Assembly (NCBI RefSeq): GCF_000350085.1
Contig: NZ_CAUM01000098.1
Span: 1 to 64,000, forward strand
Length of the DNA stretch: 64,000 bases
Source of the DNA: Mesorhizobium metallidurans STM 2683
Lineage (GTDB): Bacteria > Pseudomonadota > Alphaproteobacteria > Rhizobiales > Rhizobiaceae
Reading direction: 5' to 3'
A model generated the notes under the pieces. The model had not been told where the DNA came from, ran no database searches, and was given only the letters and a program-made list of their open reading frames with translations. Of the stretch, positions 7,757 to 19,875 are shown piece by piece; the first letter of the stretch is position 1; every line of letters starts with the position of its first letter. Both the position numbers and the translations under genes were made by a program.

Positions 7757-7802
7757 ACCATGATCCCGAAAAGTGGAAACCGGTTTTCGGAAGATCATGG
7801 TC
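7756..7802. repeat. Dispersed palindromic repeat, copy 1
   Basis: Outer arms gaccatgatc / gatcatggtc pair perfectly and inner arms ccgaaaa / ttttcgg form the shared core. Related copies lie at 9647, 11714 and 55876. This copy could also act as a terminator for the gene ending at 7756. Confidence 0.75.
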
Positions 7803-8010
7803 AAACAAGAAAGCCCACAGCTAGATGCCCCATCCCGATCCTATCGGGTTGGATCAGGCTCGAGACGGAAAGTTATTCCGGCAATCGGAACATTTTCTCG
7901 CGCCTCGATCACAGAACATGCATCGAAGGGCATTTTCTTCTTTGCATTCGTGACCGGGCTTCGCCAAGAATGCCCGGCGATTTTCAGAAGGTTCAAAAGG
8001 GAGGTATTCG

Positions 8011-9291
8011 ATGACCCGCACGCCCGGTTTCAACACGCTCGCCGTCCATGCGGGTGCCAAGCCCGATCCGGCGACCGGAGCTCGGGCCACGCCGATCTAC
8101 CAGACGACCTCCTTTGTCTTCGATGATGCCGACCATGCCGCCTCGCTGTTCGGGCTGAAGGCCTTCGGCAACATCTACACCCGCATCATGAACCCGACGC
8201 AGGCGGTGCTGGAGGAGCGTGTTGCCGCGCTTGAGGGTGGCACTGCGGCGCTCGCGGTCGCATCGGGTCATGCCGCGCAGATCCTCGTGTTTCACAATTT
8301 GATGCAGCCCGGCGACAATTTCGTCGCCGCGACAAGGCTTTACGGCGGCTCGATCAACCAGTTCGGCCACGCCTTCAAGAATTATGGCTGGCAGGTGCGC
8401 TGGGCCGACACCAACGACCCCTCGACCTTCGAAAGCCAGATCGACGACAGGACCAAGGCCATCTTCATCGAGAGCCTGGCCAATCCCGGCGGCATCTTCG
8501 TCGACATCGAGAAGATCGGCGACATAGCCCGCAAGTATGGCCTGCCGCTGATCGTCGACAACACGCTGGCCTCGCCCTATCTGGTTCGGCCGATCGAGCA
8601 TGGCGCCGACATCGTCGTCCATTCGCTGACCAAGTTCATCGGCGGTCACGGCAATTCCATCGGCGGCGCCATTGTCGACTGCGGCACCTTCGACTGGTCG
8701 AAGTCAGGCAAATACCCGATGCTGTCGGAGCCGCGTCCCGAATATGGCGGCATCATCCTGCACGAAACCTTCGGCAATTTCGCCTTCGCCATCGCCGCGC
8801 GCGTGCTCGGCCTGCGCGATATCGGCCCGGCGATCTCGCCCTTCAACGCGTTCCTCATCCTGACCGGGCTGGAAACCCTGCCGCTGCGCATGCAGCGTCA
8901 CTGCGACAATGCCGTGAAGGTCGCCGGCTGGCTGTCCGATCACCCCAAGGTTGCCTGGGTGAACTATCCTGGCCTGCCCAGCGACAAGAACAATGCGCTG
9001 CAGAAGAAGTACTCGCCGCTTGGCGCCGGCGCGGTGTTCACCTTCGGCCTGAAGGGCGGCTATGAGGCCGGCGTCAAGTTCGTCGAGGCGCTCGAACTGT
9101 TCTCGCACCTCGCCAATGTCGGCGACACCAAGTCGCTGGTCATCCACCCGGCCTCGACCACGCACCGCCAATTGTCCGACGAGCAGAAGGTCAAGGCGGG
9201 CGCCGGGCCGGACACGGTCCGGCTGTCGGTCGGCATCGAGGATGTCGAAGACATCATCGCCGATCTGGAACAGGCCCTGGCCAAGATCTGA
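8011..9291 (+). CDS. metY: O-acetylhomoserine aminocarboxypropyltransferase (sulfhydrylase)
   Basis: A PLP enzyme of the Cys/Met-metabolism family that makes homocysteine (or methionine) from O-acetylhomoserine and sulfide or methanethiol. The 426 residues match MetY length. Motifs are TPIYQTTSFVFDDADHAASL, NIYTRIMNPTQAVLEERVAA, and the PLP lysine in VVHSLTKFIGGHGNSIGG near residue 208. The C-terminal LVIHPASTTHRQLSDEQ is also typical. It has a good Shine-Dalgarno (AGGGAGG). The 208-base region upstream shows no SAM-II riboswitch. The cupin gene overlaps its stop (TGATG). Confidence 0.93.
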   Translation: MTRTPGFNTLAVHAGAKPDPATGARATPIYQTTSFVFDDADHAASLFGLKAFGNIYTRIMNPTQAVLEERVAALEGGTAALAVASGHAAQILVFHNLMQPGDNFVAATRLYGGSINQFGHAFKNYGWQVRWADTNDPSTFESQIDDRTKAIFIESLANPGGIFVDIEKIGDIARKYGLPLIVDNTLASPYLVRPIEHGADIVVHSLTKFIGGHGNSIGGAIVDCGTFDWSKSGKYPMLSEPRPEYGGIILHETFGNFAFAIAARVLGLRDIGPAISPFNAFLILTGLETLPLRMQRHCDNAVKVAGWLSDHPKVAWVNYPGLPSDKNNALQKKYSPLGAGAVFTFGLKGGYEAGVKFVEALELFSHLANVGDTKSLVIHPASTTHRQLSDEQKVKAGAGPDTVRLSVGIEDVEDIIADLEQALAKI

Positions 9292-9647
9292 TGGCCATGA
9301 CCCCGCCGAAATTTCTGTCCGTCGATATCGAGAGCGTCGAACCGGAACTTGGCGCACCGGCGCCGGATCGCCTGATTTCGGGCGATCCGAAGTTCCGCAC
9401 CTGGAATGTCGAGGAACAGGATGGCGGCCTCTACGCCGGCATCTGGGAGGCAACGCCGGGCAAATGGCGCATCGAATATGACGAGTGGGAGTTCTGCCAC
9501 ATCCTGTCGGGCGTCTCGGTGATTTCCGAAGAAGGCGGCGAGGCGCGCACCGTCAAGGCCGGCGACAGCTTCGTGCTGAGGCCCGGCTTCAGGGGAAGCT
9601 GGGAAGTGCTTGAAACGACCCGCAAGGAGTACGTGATCAAGCTTTAA
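9291..9647 (+). CDS. Cupin-domain protein
   Basis: A 118-residue single cupin of the small (S)-ureidoglycine aminohydrolase-like or DUF861 type. The fold is seen in YDEWEFCHILSGVSVISEEG and in KAGDSFVLRPGFRGSWEVLE; the second motif keeps the GD and PGF.G.WEV pattern. Only some of the metal-ligand histidines are present. It is coupled to metY by a 1-base start/stop overlap, so a role in sulfur amino acid metabolism or its control is possible but unproven. Confidence 0.85.
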   Translation: MAMTPPKFLSVDIESVEPELGAPAPDRLISGDPKFRTWNVEEQDGGLYAGIWEATPGKWRIEYDEWEFCHILSGVSVISEEGGEARTVKAGDSFVLRPGFRGSWEVLETTRKEYVIKL

Positions 9648-9695
9648 TGCATGTCGCGCAAAAGTGTGCAACGGTTTTGCGATAACGACATGCAT
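9647..9695. repeat. Dispersed palindromic repeat, copy 2
   Basis: Outer arms atgcatgtcg / cgacatgcat are perfectly complementary, around a gcgcaaaagtgtgcaacggttttgcg core related to copies 1, 3 and 4. It lies just after the cupin stop. Confidence 0.75.
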
Positions 9696-9721
9696 AGAAA
9701 CAGCAGGCCGCCGTGCCGAAT

Positions 9722-10441
9722 TCACAAAAGCCGATCGACATCGGCGTCGGAAAACCCGTAGCCGTGCATCATCTGCCTGTGCCAGGCGCTGCCGAGCAGA
9801 TCGCCCAGACATGAATCGATGCGCTGGCGAAGAAACGCATTGCCCTTGGCGAGGGCAAATGCGCCGGCCGCCGGCTGTTTTTCATCCGCCGGAACGTCGA
9901 TGACCTCAAGCAGCGCGGCGGGTCGGCTGGCCAGATAGCCTCGGTGTGCCATGGCGACACTTGCATAGGCCTGCACCGCACCGGCCGCGACCGCGTCCGC
10001 CGCACCCGCTTGCGTGGCGAATATCCTTATCCGCTCCGGCGCAACGCCATTTTGCAAGGCCGTCTGATGTTGGACCTGGCCTGATATGACGCCGATCAGG
10101 GCTGCCTCATCCCTGGCGACGGATCGATAACCCCGGAAGTCACGCGGATTGCCTTTCGCGACCAGCAGCCCGTCCGGCAGCACCCAGATCGGTCGCGTGA
10201 AGTCGACGGCTCTCTTGCGTTCGTCCGAAATGAACAGGCCGGTGGTCATGCCCCATTCACCGCTGGCCAATCCCGGAAGCAATCTGGCGAACTCGGTTTC
10301 GACCGGCGAAAAGACCTTTAACCCCAAGACCTGACAAACCTTCCGCGCAAGCTCAGTGTCGCAGCCAGCGACTTCCCCGGAAGCGTCGCTGAAGCAGAAG
10401 GGCGGTTCCCGCAGAAAAGCGAATGTCAATTTTTCAGCCAT
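9722..10441 (-). CDS. Solute-binding-domain protein without signal peptide
   Basis: A 239-residue type-3 (amino-acid ABC transporter-like) solute-binding domain. It begins LTFAFLREPPFCFSDASGEV and continues GCDTELARKVCQVLGL and FTRPIWVLPDGLLVAKGNP. It starts directly with the mature fold and no hydrophobic N-terminal segment is present, so it should remain in the cytoplasm unless the start is wrong. It begins 21 nt after the P450 stop on the same strand, which suggests one operon. No permease or ATPase is nearby. A role as a ligand sensor or binding partner for the P450 pathway is speculation. Confidence 0.8.
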   Translation of the reverse strand: MAEKLTFAFLREPPFCFSDASGEVAGCDTELARKVCQVLGLKVFSPVETEFARLLPGLASGEWGMTTGLFISDERKRAVDFTRPIWVLPDGLLVAKGNPRDFRGYRSVARDEAALIGVISGQVQHQTALQNGVAPERIRIFATQAGAADAVAAGAVQAYASVAMAHRGYLASRPAALLEVIDVPADEKQPAAGAFALAKGNAFLRQRIDSCLGDLLGSAWHRQMMHGYGFSDADVDRLL

Positions 10442-10462
10442 GCGGTCTCGGCCTCGGATATC

Positions 10463-11701
10463 TCAGAAGCCCACGACGAGCGCTTCCAGCCCATGAAAAT
10501 GATAGCTGTCGCGGAAGCGCGGCTCCTCGGCAGGATGGAGCCGCGGCAGCCGCTCGAACAAGGTCTTCAGCGACACCTGCAATTCGAGCCGCGCCAGCGG
10601 TGCGCCGATGCAAAAATGGATGCCGGCGCCGAACGACAAATTCTTCTGGTCGGCACGGCCGGGCCGGAAAGCGGCGGGTTCGGCAAAGGCCAGGGGATCA
10701 TGATTGGCCATGCCGAGCAACAGGCCGATCATTTCGCCCGGCCGCACGGTAATCCCCGGCGCGGCCTCGATCTCTTCATAGGCGTAGCGCAGGAACATGT
10801 GCAGCGGCGCATCGAAGCGCAGGCATTCCTCGACGACTGCCGTGGTTGCGTCCGGCGAGGTGAAGAAGCGGCAGGGGTCGCCGCCTTGCGCCAGGATCGT
10901 GCGCACGGCATTGCCGGTCTGGTGGACGGTTGCCTCATGGCCGGCATTGAGCAGCAGGATCGCCGAGGACACCAGCTCGTCCTCCGAAAGCTTCTGGCCG
11001 TCCTCCTGCGCCGCGATCAGCAGCGACAGCAGATCGTCACCGGGCTGCTTGCGCCGCTCGGTGACATAGCCGCGCAGAAAATCGGAAAAATCCCGTGCGG
11101 CGCGGTTGGCTGTCTCTTCCGTCTCGCGCGTGCGGCCATGCATGTACATGGCCACCATCCGGTGCGACCAGTCGAGCAGTTGCGGTCCCATCGCGACGGG
11201 AACGCCGAGCATTTCGGCAATGATGGTGATCGGCAAGGGCGAGGCGAAGGAGGGCAGCAGGTCGACCCCGTCAGGTTCGAAACGGTCGATCAGCCCGTTG
11301 GCCAGCGCCTCGACGCGCGGCCTGAGACGCTCGACCTGGCGCGAGACGAAGGCGCGGTTGACCAGCGTCCTCAGCCGCGTGTGCACGGGCGGCTCCAGCT
11401 CAAGCATCGAATTGGCCTCGATGCCGTCGAAGGCGGTGAGATGCGAGCGGTCCTCGCCGATACCTCGGCTGTCGGGAATGCCGGCCGGGTTCTGGCGCCC
11501 GAAACGACGGTCGCGCAGCAGCCGGTTGACGTCGTCGAAGCCGCCAAAGCACCAGAAGCCATAGTTCTCCCAGAAGAAGGCATTCGATGCGCCATGCAGG
11601 AAGGCATAGGCCTCGTAAGGATTTTGGACGAAGGCCTGCTCATGCGGGTCGAGGCGCAGACGCCGCGTGGCGGGATCGAAAACGAGATAGCCTGGCATCA
11701 T
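10463..11701 (-). CDS. Cytochrome P450
   Basis: A soluble bacterial P450 of 412 residues. The I-helix oxygen-binding motif is LLNAGHEATVHQ, the K-helix ExxR is EECLR, and the haem loop FGAGIHFCIGAPLARLE carries the thiolate cysteine near residue 363. I chose the ATG at 11701 (MMPGYLVFDPAT) because the longer frame to 11869 crosses a dispersed palindrome at 11714-11761. No ferredoxin or reductase gene is adjacent, so electron partners must come from elsewhere. The signal-less solute-binding protein follows 21 nt downstream. The substrate is unknown. Confidence 0.92.
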   Translation of the reverse strand: MMPGYLVFDPATRRLRLDPHEQAFVQNPYEAYAFLHGASNAFFWENYGFWCFGGFDDVNRLLRDRRFGRQNPAGIPDSRGIGEDRSHLTAFDGIEANSMLELEPPVHTRLRTLVNRAFVSRQVERLRPRVEALANGLIDRFEPDGVDLLPSFASPLPITIIAEMLGVPVAMGPQLLDWSHRMVAMYMHGRTRETEETANRAARDFSDFLRGYVTERRKQPGDDLLSLLIAAQEDGQKLSEDELVSSAILLLNAGHEATVHQTGNAVRTILAQGGDPCRFFTSPDATTAVVEECLRFDAPLHMFLRYAYEEIEAAPGITVRPGEMIGLLLGMANHDPLAFAEPAAFRPGRADQKNLSFGAGIHFCIGAPLARLELQVSLKTLFERLPRLHPAEEPRFRDSYHFHGLEALVVGF

Positions 11702-11713
11702 CCTTGACCAATA

Positions 11714-11761
11714 GCGCATGACCCCGAAAACCGGAATCGGTTTTCGGAAAGGATCATGCGC
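11714..11761. repeat. Dispersed palindromic repeat, copy 3
   Basis: Outer arms gcgcatga / tcatgcgc and inner core ccgaaaaccg...cggttttcgg. It lies in the leader region of the P450 gene and fixes the P450 start downstream of it. Confidence 0.75.
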
Positions 11762-11924
11762 GGATTCGAATTGTTGGAGCGTCCTTTGCGCGTCCGGTGG
11801 ACGCGCGGCGCTCCAAGCCAAGCCAGCCTGGTCCCGGGCGGGGCGGCGACGTCGCGGGCTTGAAGACATGGCTTAGGGCCGAAGCTTAGTCTCGGACCGT
11901 GTCCAAATCAGAACCGACCGCTTG

Positions 11925-12107
11925 CTACGGGTAGAAGAATAGCGCAACAGCTGCAATTGCGAGCAAAACCAGGAAAGCAGCGTATGCGTAAGACGTCTTG
12001 GGCTCCGACGCGCTTTTCCATTTGAGCACGGCACCGCCATGCAAATCATACCGAACAAGAACGAAAGCGGCAGCAACTCCGAAAACAATTACAACCCACA
12101 GCAGCAT
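11925..12107 (-). CDS. Small two-helix membrane protein
   Basis: A 60-residue predicted protein with two hydrophobic segments, LLWVVIVFGVAAAFVLV near the N-terminus and YAAFLVLLAIAAVALFF at the C-terminus, joined by a short polar loop. The ribosome-binding site is weak. The start lies just beyond the stop of the 195-aa secreted protein on the same strand, with a gap of about 9 nt, which supports a real downstream gene. No family recognised. Confidence 0.5.
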   Translation of the reverse strand: MLLWVVIVFGVAAAFVLVRYDLHGGAVLKWKSASEPKTSYAYAAFLVLLAIAAVALFFYP

Positions 12108-12116
12108 ACTGATCTA

Positions 12117-12704
12117 TCAATCACAGTGCCGCGTAACGTGCACCCGCCGCCAACTGGTCGAGCCTTCCCGCACCATCACCCGGCGGGCCACCCTCCGGTA
12201 TGACGGCGCGATCTCGGTGATGCGCCGCCGCTCCGGTCGCACCAGCACCTCACGGGCAACGCTCTCATATTCGGCTGGGAGGACAACCCGTCGGGTGCGC
12301 TCGGGTTCAACGACGACTGTTTCGGCGACACGCGCGTAGCGGGCCTTGCGCCAGACCTTGCACAGCACCTTGCGGCCGCGGATGACGCGCCATTCCCAGG
12401 CATAGCCGCCATCGTCGACCTTGACCGTGTGGTAGACGGCGCGGGTGATGGCCGGCACGACCTCATAGGTGACGCGGGGCGCTGCGATCTGCTCGACGCG
12501 CTCAACCGTGCCATAAATCGGCGGGTCGTAGTCGACCACCTGGCCGCCGGGGCTGACCAGCACATTTTCATAGACGGTGTCGTAGACGGCCGGCCTGTTG
12601 ACCGGCTCGTAGCATTCGACGGCGCGGCCACCGGCCGCCGTTTCCGACATTGTGCCGAGCATGGTCAGGCCGGCAATGGCGAAGGAAGAAGCTTTCCTGG
12701 TCAT
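12117..12704 (-). CDS. Secreted hypothetical protein
   Basis: A 195-residue protein with an N-terminal signal-like segment (KASSFAIAGLTMLGTMSETA, likely cleaved near AAGG). The mature part is rich in V, R and Y and has repeated short beta-type phrases such as RPAVYDTVYENVLVSPGG, APRVTYEVVPAITRAVYHTV and RRVVLPAEYESVAREVLVRP. This suggests a repetitive beta structure in the periplasm or outer surface. Only two cysteines lie in the mature region before the terminal one. I do not recognise a named domain. Confidence 0.75.
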   Translation of the reverse strand: MTRKASSFAIAGLTMLGTMSETAAGGRAVECYEPVNRPAVYDTVYENVLVSPGGQVVDYDPPIYGTVERVEQIAAPRVTYEVVPAITRAVYHTVKVDDGGYAWEWRVIRGRKVLCKVWRKARYARVAETVVVEPERTRRVVLPAEYESVAREVLVRPERRRITEIAPSYRRVARRVMVREGSTSWRRVHVTRHCD

Positions 12705-13039
12705 GGCACTCCCCCTGTTTGAACTGCGCGAAGCGGGTTCAACGTTGAATTGTAGGCAAAGCCGTACCGGGGGAAAGCGGATTCGCCATATTTCGTTAAG
12801 CGATGCGGTTAAGAAACTGCTACGCAGTCCAGTCGTTTGAGGCTAGGCGGAGCCGCCGGTATTCGCACCGGGCTGGCCCTTGCGCGGAAAGCTTGATTCC
12901 ACTTAACCAGGTGGCTAGGAGGGGCGGCCTTGCGCTAGGGTGAGCCGACATCCTATTTACATTCTAACGCTCCAGAACCGATTCTGCCCGACTTGCTCAT
13001 ATCCGGCGCCGGAATCCCATCTTCAATAAGGGATAGTCC
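12705..13039. other. Divergent intergenic region upstream of clpP
   Basis: 335 bases between the start of the secreted-protein gene and clpP. A possible clpP promoter is TTGCGC (12930-12935), an 18-base spacer and TATTTA (12954-12959). No ORF or RNA gene is evident. Confidence 0.4.
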
Positions 13040-13669
13040 ATGAAGAACCCCGTCGAAACCTACATGAACCTCGTTCCGATGGTGGTCGAACAGACCAATC
13101 GCGGCGAGCGGGCCTACGACATTTTCTCCCGGCTCCTCAAGGAGCGCATCATCTTCATCACCGGCCCGGTCGAGGACGGCATGGCGACGCTGGTTTGCGC
13201 GCAGCTTTTGTTCCTCGAGGCGGAGAATCCGAAGAAGGAGATCAATCTCTACATCAATTCGCCCGGCGGCGTCGTCACTTCGGGTATGGCGATCTACGAC
13301 ACCATGCAGTTCATCAAGCCGGCGGTTTCGACGCTGTGCATCGGCCAGGCGGCCTCGATGGGCTCGCTGCTCCTGACTGCCGGCCACAAGGACATGCGCT
13401 TTGCCACGCCGAATGCCCGCATCATGGTCCACCAGCCTTCCGGCGGCTTCCAGGGCCAGGCGTCCGACATCGAGCGCCATGCCCAGGACATCATCAAGCT
13501 GAAGCGCCGCCTGAACGAGGTCTATGTCAAGCACACCGGCAAAAGCTACGACGAGATTGAAAAGACGCTCGACCGCGACCACTTCATGACCGCCGACGAA
13601 GCCAGGGATTTCGGCCTCATCGACAAGGTCATTTCGTCGCGCGAGCCGGTCGAAGGCGTTGCCGCATAG
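13040..13669 (+). CDS. clpP: ATP-dependent Clp protease proteolytic subunit
   Basis: The 209-residue serine protease that forms the ClpP tetradecamer and degrades substrates fed by ClpX or ClpA. The catalytic triad is visible: Ser106 in GQAASMGS, His131 in IMVHQPSGG and Asp180 in LDRDHF. The oxyanion loop INSPGG is at residues 72-77. Shine-Dalgarno AATAAGGG precedes the ATG. clpX follows 295 bases downstream and lon next, the usual alphaproteobacterial order. Confidence 0.98.
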   Translation: MKNPVETYMNLVPMVVEQTNRGERAYDIFSRLLKERIIFITGPVEDGMATLVCAQLLFLEAENPKKEINLYINSPGGVVTSGMAIYDTMQFIKPAVSTLCIGQAASMGSLLLTAGHKDMRFATPNARIMVHQPSGGFQGQASDIERHAQDIIKLKRRLNEVYVKHTGKSYDEIEKTLDRDHFMTADEARDFGLIDKVISSREPVEGVAA

Positions 13670-13964
13670 GCCTTTAGTGGCAGGTGAGTGGCGGCATAAC
13701 GCGCTTTTGGCGCGGTTTGCAGCATTTCGGCCACAATTGGCTGTTCCCTCGACGGGCAGGATTGCCTACGTTAAGGCTATGTTGATTTTCGACGGCTTAG
13801 CTTTGGGTGGGGTTGTTGCGAATCATTGCCACGTTTTCTGATTTGTGTTTCGTACGGAATACGTTGTGGGAGCTAGGGCACTGGCGGCGGCGGATTCCCG
13901 CGATAGATTGAATATGCGCCCTTTCAGCCAGACCATCGGCGGGCGGCCATGAAAGGACAAGAAA

Positions 13965-15239
<1,275 letters not shown>

Positions 15240-15266
15240 CGTGAGCCGGCATTGGAATTTTCTCGA

Positions 15267-15294
15267 AAAACGGCGCCGTGAGGTGCCGTTTTGC
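15267..15294 (+). terminator. Terminator after clpX
   Basis: Stem aaaacggcgcc / ggtgccgtttt (one G-U pair), loop gtgag, ending in T residues, 27 bases after the clpX stop. Confidence 0.7.
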
Positions 15295-15519
15295 TGTAGC
15301 GGTCGTTTTGATGTGCCGCCCTGCGACGGAGTGGATGAACGGACAGTGTTTGCCCTTGATCTTTGGCTCTCGTGCATCCAACTAACACGAGAAGGCCGTG
15401 GTGCCGAATTCTGTGCTGTAAAACTCCCGTCACAAACGGTGGTAGGCGGAACGATCCTCGGTCGTTAATATGAGATTCGCGGTTGGCCGAATGGCGGCTG
15501 CGATATGAAAGGTTGGACA

Positions 15520-17931
<2,412 letters not shown>

Positions 17932-17939
17932 CAATAACT

Positions 17940-17980
17940 AAAGTTGCATCGCACAAACTCTAAAGTTGCAGAGCACAAAG
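17940..17980 (+). repeat. Short tandem repeat after lon
   Basis: Two near-identical 18-base units, aaagttgcatcgcacaaa and aaagttgcagagcacaaa, with a period of about 22 bases, sit between the lon stop and its terminator. Confidence 0.6.
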
Positions 17981-17985
17981 AGAGA

Positions 17986-18010
17986 GCCGGGCCTTGAGCC
18001 CGGCTTTTTC
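17986..18010 (+). terminator. Intrinsic terminator after lon
   Basis: Stem agccgggc / gcccggct, loop cttga, then a run of five T. A second hairpin (18017-18042, aaaaaccccgg / ccgggcttttt) follows at once and may be a back-up terminator. Confidence 0.85.
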
Positions 18011-18150
18011 ATGTGAAAAACCCCGGATTTCCGGGCTTTTTCCGCTTTATTTGGCGCTTTTCGACTTGGTTGCGGGAGCGCTTCTTTCTAAAGTCCGTTT
18101 CCTGCCGGATGAGTCGAGTGGTTCCGGTTTTCTCATGGAAGGGAATTTTT

Positions 18151-18423
18151 ATGAACAAGAACGAACTGGTGTCCGCTGTCGCCGATGCCGCGAGTATTTC
18201 GAAGGGTGACGCGCAGTCGGCGGTGGATGCGGTATTTTCCGTGATCACCGGCGAACTGAAGAAGGGCGGCGATGTCCGGCTTGTCGGCTTCGGAAATTTC
18301 ACCGTGTCAAAACGCGCCGCGTCGACCGGCCGCAACCCGCAGACCGGCGCGGAAGTGAAGATTCCGGCGCGCACCGTGCCGAAGTTTTCGGCCGGCAAGG
18401 GTCTCAAGGACGCGGTCAATTAA
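18151..18423 (+). CDS. hupB: DNA-binding protein HU
   Basis: A 90-residue histone-like nucleoid protein, full length. It begins MNKNELVSAVADAASISKGD and contains the diagnostic GFGNFTVSKRAASTGRNPQT signature and the beta-arm KIPARTVPKFSAGK. Shine-Dalgarno GGAAGGGA lies 6 nt before the ATG at 18151; an upstream in-frame extension lacks support. It follows lon, as in many proteobacteria, and ends at a strong terminator. Confidence 0.97.
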   Translation: MNKNELVSAVADAASISKGDAQSAVDAVFSVITGELKKGGDVRLVGFGNFTVSKRAASTGRNPQTGAEVKIPARTVPKFSAGKGLKDAVN

Positions 18424-18450
18424 GACCACTTTTTCTTTTTCAGAGATCAG

Positions 18451-18480
18451 AAAAGCCGGGTTTGCCCGGCTTTTCTTTTT
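18451..18480 (+). terminator. Intrinsic terminator after hupB
   Basis: Stem aaaagccggg / cccggctttt followed by a T-rich tail, 27 bases after the hupB stop. Confidence 0.85.
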
Positions 18481-18527
18481 TGAGCCTACGCAGGTACATG
18501 CGACCAGCAGGCGCGCATAACGCCATC

Positions 18528-18634
18528 GTCATCCTCGGGCTTGTCCCGAGGATCTACGTGCCTACGAAGAATAGACCCTATTACAATTACTTATGTTGAT
18601 GTTGGCAGATCCTCGGGACAAGCCCGAGGATGAC
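18528..18634. repeat. Composite inverted-repeat element (MITE-like)
   Basis: A left arm cgtcatcctcgggcttgtcc...gaggatct (18528-18554) is matched by its reverse complement at 18607-18634. Each arm also folds on itself (cctcggg...cccgagg). The AT-rich centre has no ORF. The structure resembles small non-autonomous elements or rhizobial intergenic palindromes. Confidence 0.65.
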
Positions 18635-18661
18635 GGAAATCGCGATGCGCCCGAGAAGGTT

Positions 18662-19684
18662 CTATGCGGTCGGCGCGTCGGCGCGCATCAGCCCCTCCTG
18701 CTTGAGATCGGCCCAGAGTGCCTTGGGCAGCTTGGCGTCGAGCAGCGAGCGGTTGCTTTCGACCTCGCTCGGCCGCTGGCCGCCGGGGATCACCGACACG
18801 ACCGAAGGGTGCAGCAGCGGAAATTGCAGTGCCGCCTCGATCAGCCGCACGCCATGGCGCTTGCAGACAGCCTCGATGCGCGTGACGCGGTCGATGATGT
18901 CCTGCGGCGCTTCGGAATAGTTGTAAAAGGCGCCGGGCCTTGGCCCGCTTGCCAGGATGCCTGAATTGTACGGGCCGCCGAGAACGATGCCGATGCCGCG
19001 CTTCTGGCAGAGCGGCAGGAAGGACTGTAGCGCCTCCTGCTCCAGCAGCGTATAGCGCCCGGCAAGCAGGAACAGGTCGAAGTCGCCACGCTCGGCCAAT
19101 GTCTGGGCAACCGGCCATTCGTTGATGCCGCCGCCGAACGCCTTGATCACGCCCTGGTCGCGCAACGAAAGCAGCCCGTAATAGCCCGAGCGCATGAACT
19201 CCTCGATGCGCTGGTCGGAGGCTTGCCTGCTGCCGTGGGTGAAGATGTCGACGTCATGCACGAACAGGATGTCGATGCGGTCGACGCCGAGACGTTCCAG
19301 CGAGGCTTCGAAGGAACGCATGACGCCGTCATAGCTGTAGTCGTAGACCTCCCGGCGCGACGGCGTGTCGAAGAACTTGCCGATGCCGGTGCGATGCTCG
19401 GGCGGGCTGGCGCGCATGATGCGCCCGACCTTGCTCGACAGCACGTAGTCGTCGCGCTTTTTCGAGCGCAGGAACGGATTGAGCCGCGTTTCCGACAGGC
19501 CGAGCCCGTAGAGCGGCGCGGTGTCGTAGTAGCGGCAGCCGGCCTTCCACGCGGCCTCCAGCGTGGCGTTGGCATCCTCGTCGGAAACAGCGCGGTAGAG
19601 ATTGCCGAGCGGCGCCGTGCCGAAGCCGAGCTCCGTGAAGTCGATGCCGCCATTGCCGATGCGGTCGAAATGCCGTGTCCTCAT
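18662..19684 (-). CDS. Aldo/keto reductase (sugar dehydrogenase type)
   Basis: A 340-residue NAD(P)-dependent aldo/keto reductase. It shows ELGFGTAPLGNLYRAVSDED, the catalytic tyrosine in YYDTAPLYGLGLSETRLNPF, a lysine in SSKVGRI and the HDVDIFTHG region in place of the canonical catalytic histidine. The type is that of D-threo-aldose/L-fucose dehydrogenases and the rhizobial pyridoxal 4-dehydrogenase. It is divergent from a SIS isomerase gene and near a FucU-like mutarotase and a sugar ABC transporter. Fucose-like aldoses are therefore a reasonable substrate guess. Confidence 0.87.
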   Translation of the reverse strand: MRTRHFDRIGNGGIDFTELGFGTAPLGNLYRAVSDEDANATLEAAWKAGCRYYDTAPLYGLGLSETRLNPFLRSKKRDDYVLSSKVGRIMRASPPEHRTGIGKFFDTPSRREVYDYSYDGVMRSFEASLERLGVDRIDILFVHDVDIFTHGSRQASDQRIEEFMRSGYYGLLSLRDQGVIKAFGGGINEWPVAQTLAERGDFDLFLLAGRYTLLEQEALQSFLPLCQKRGIGIVLGGPYNSGILASGPRPGAFYNYSEAPQDIIDRVTRIEAVCKRHGVRLIEAALQFPLLHPSVVSVIPGGQRPSEVESNRSLLDAKLPKALWADLKQEGLMRADAPTA

Positions 19685-19788
19685 GTCCCTGCCGTTTCCT
19701 CGGTTGATTTGTCTGACATGACACTATCACGCCCGTGGCACAGCAAAAGCGCGCAGCGCCGTTGGACACGGATTTTCGCGGTGATAGC

Positions 19789-19875
19789 ATGAACAAAAAC
19801 AAGCCGTTCGGGGAAAACGTGACCCAGGAATTCAGACAGATTTCGGATCCCACCAGACCGGCGGAACCGTCATGA
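19789..19875 (+). CDS. Possible 28-residue leader ORF upstream of the SIS gene
   Basis: ATG at 19789 opens a 28-codon frame (MNKNKPFGENVTQEFRQISD, then PTRPAEPS) whose TGA overlaps the ATG of the SIS gene (ATGA at 19872-19875). The overlap would couple translation of the two. No clear ribosome-binding site or family; it may be chance. Confidence 0.3.
   Translation: MNKNKPFGENVTQEFRQISDPTRPAEPS

Noticed and set aside
7803..8010. SAM-II or other SAM riboswitch upstream of metY
   Set aside because: Expected in alphaproteobacterial methionine genes, but the conserved pseudoknot segments are not recognisable here.
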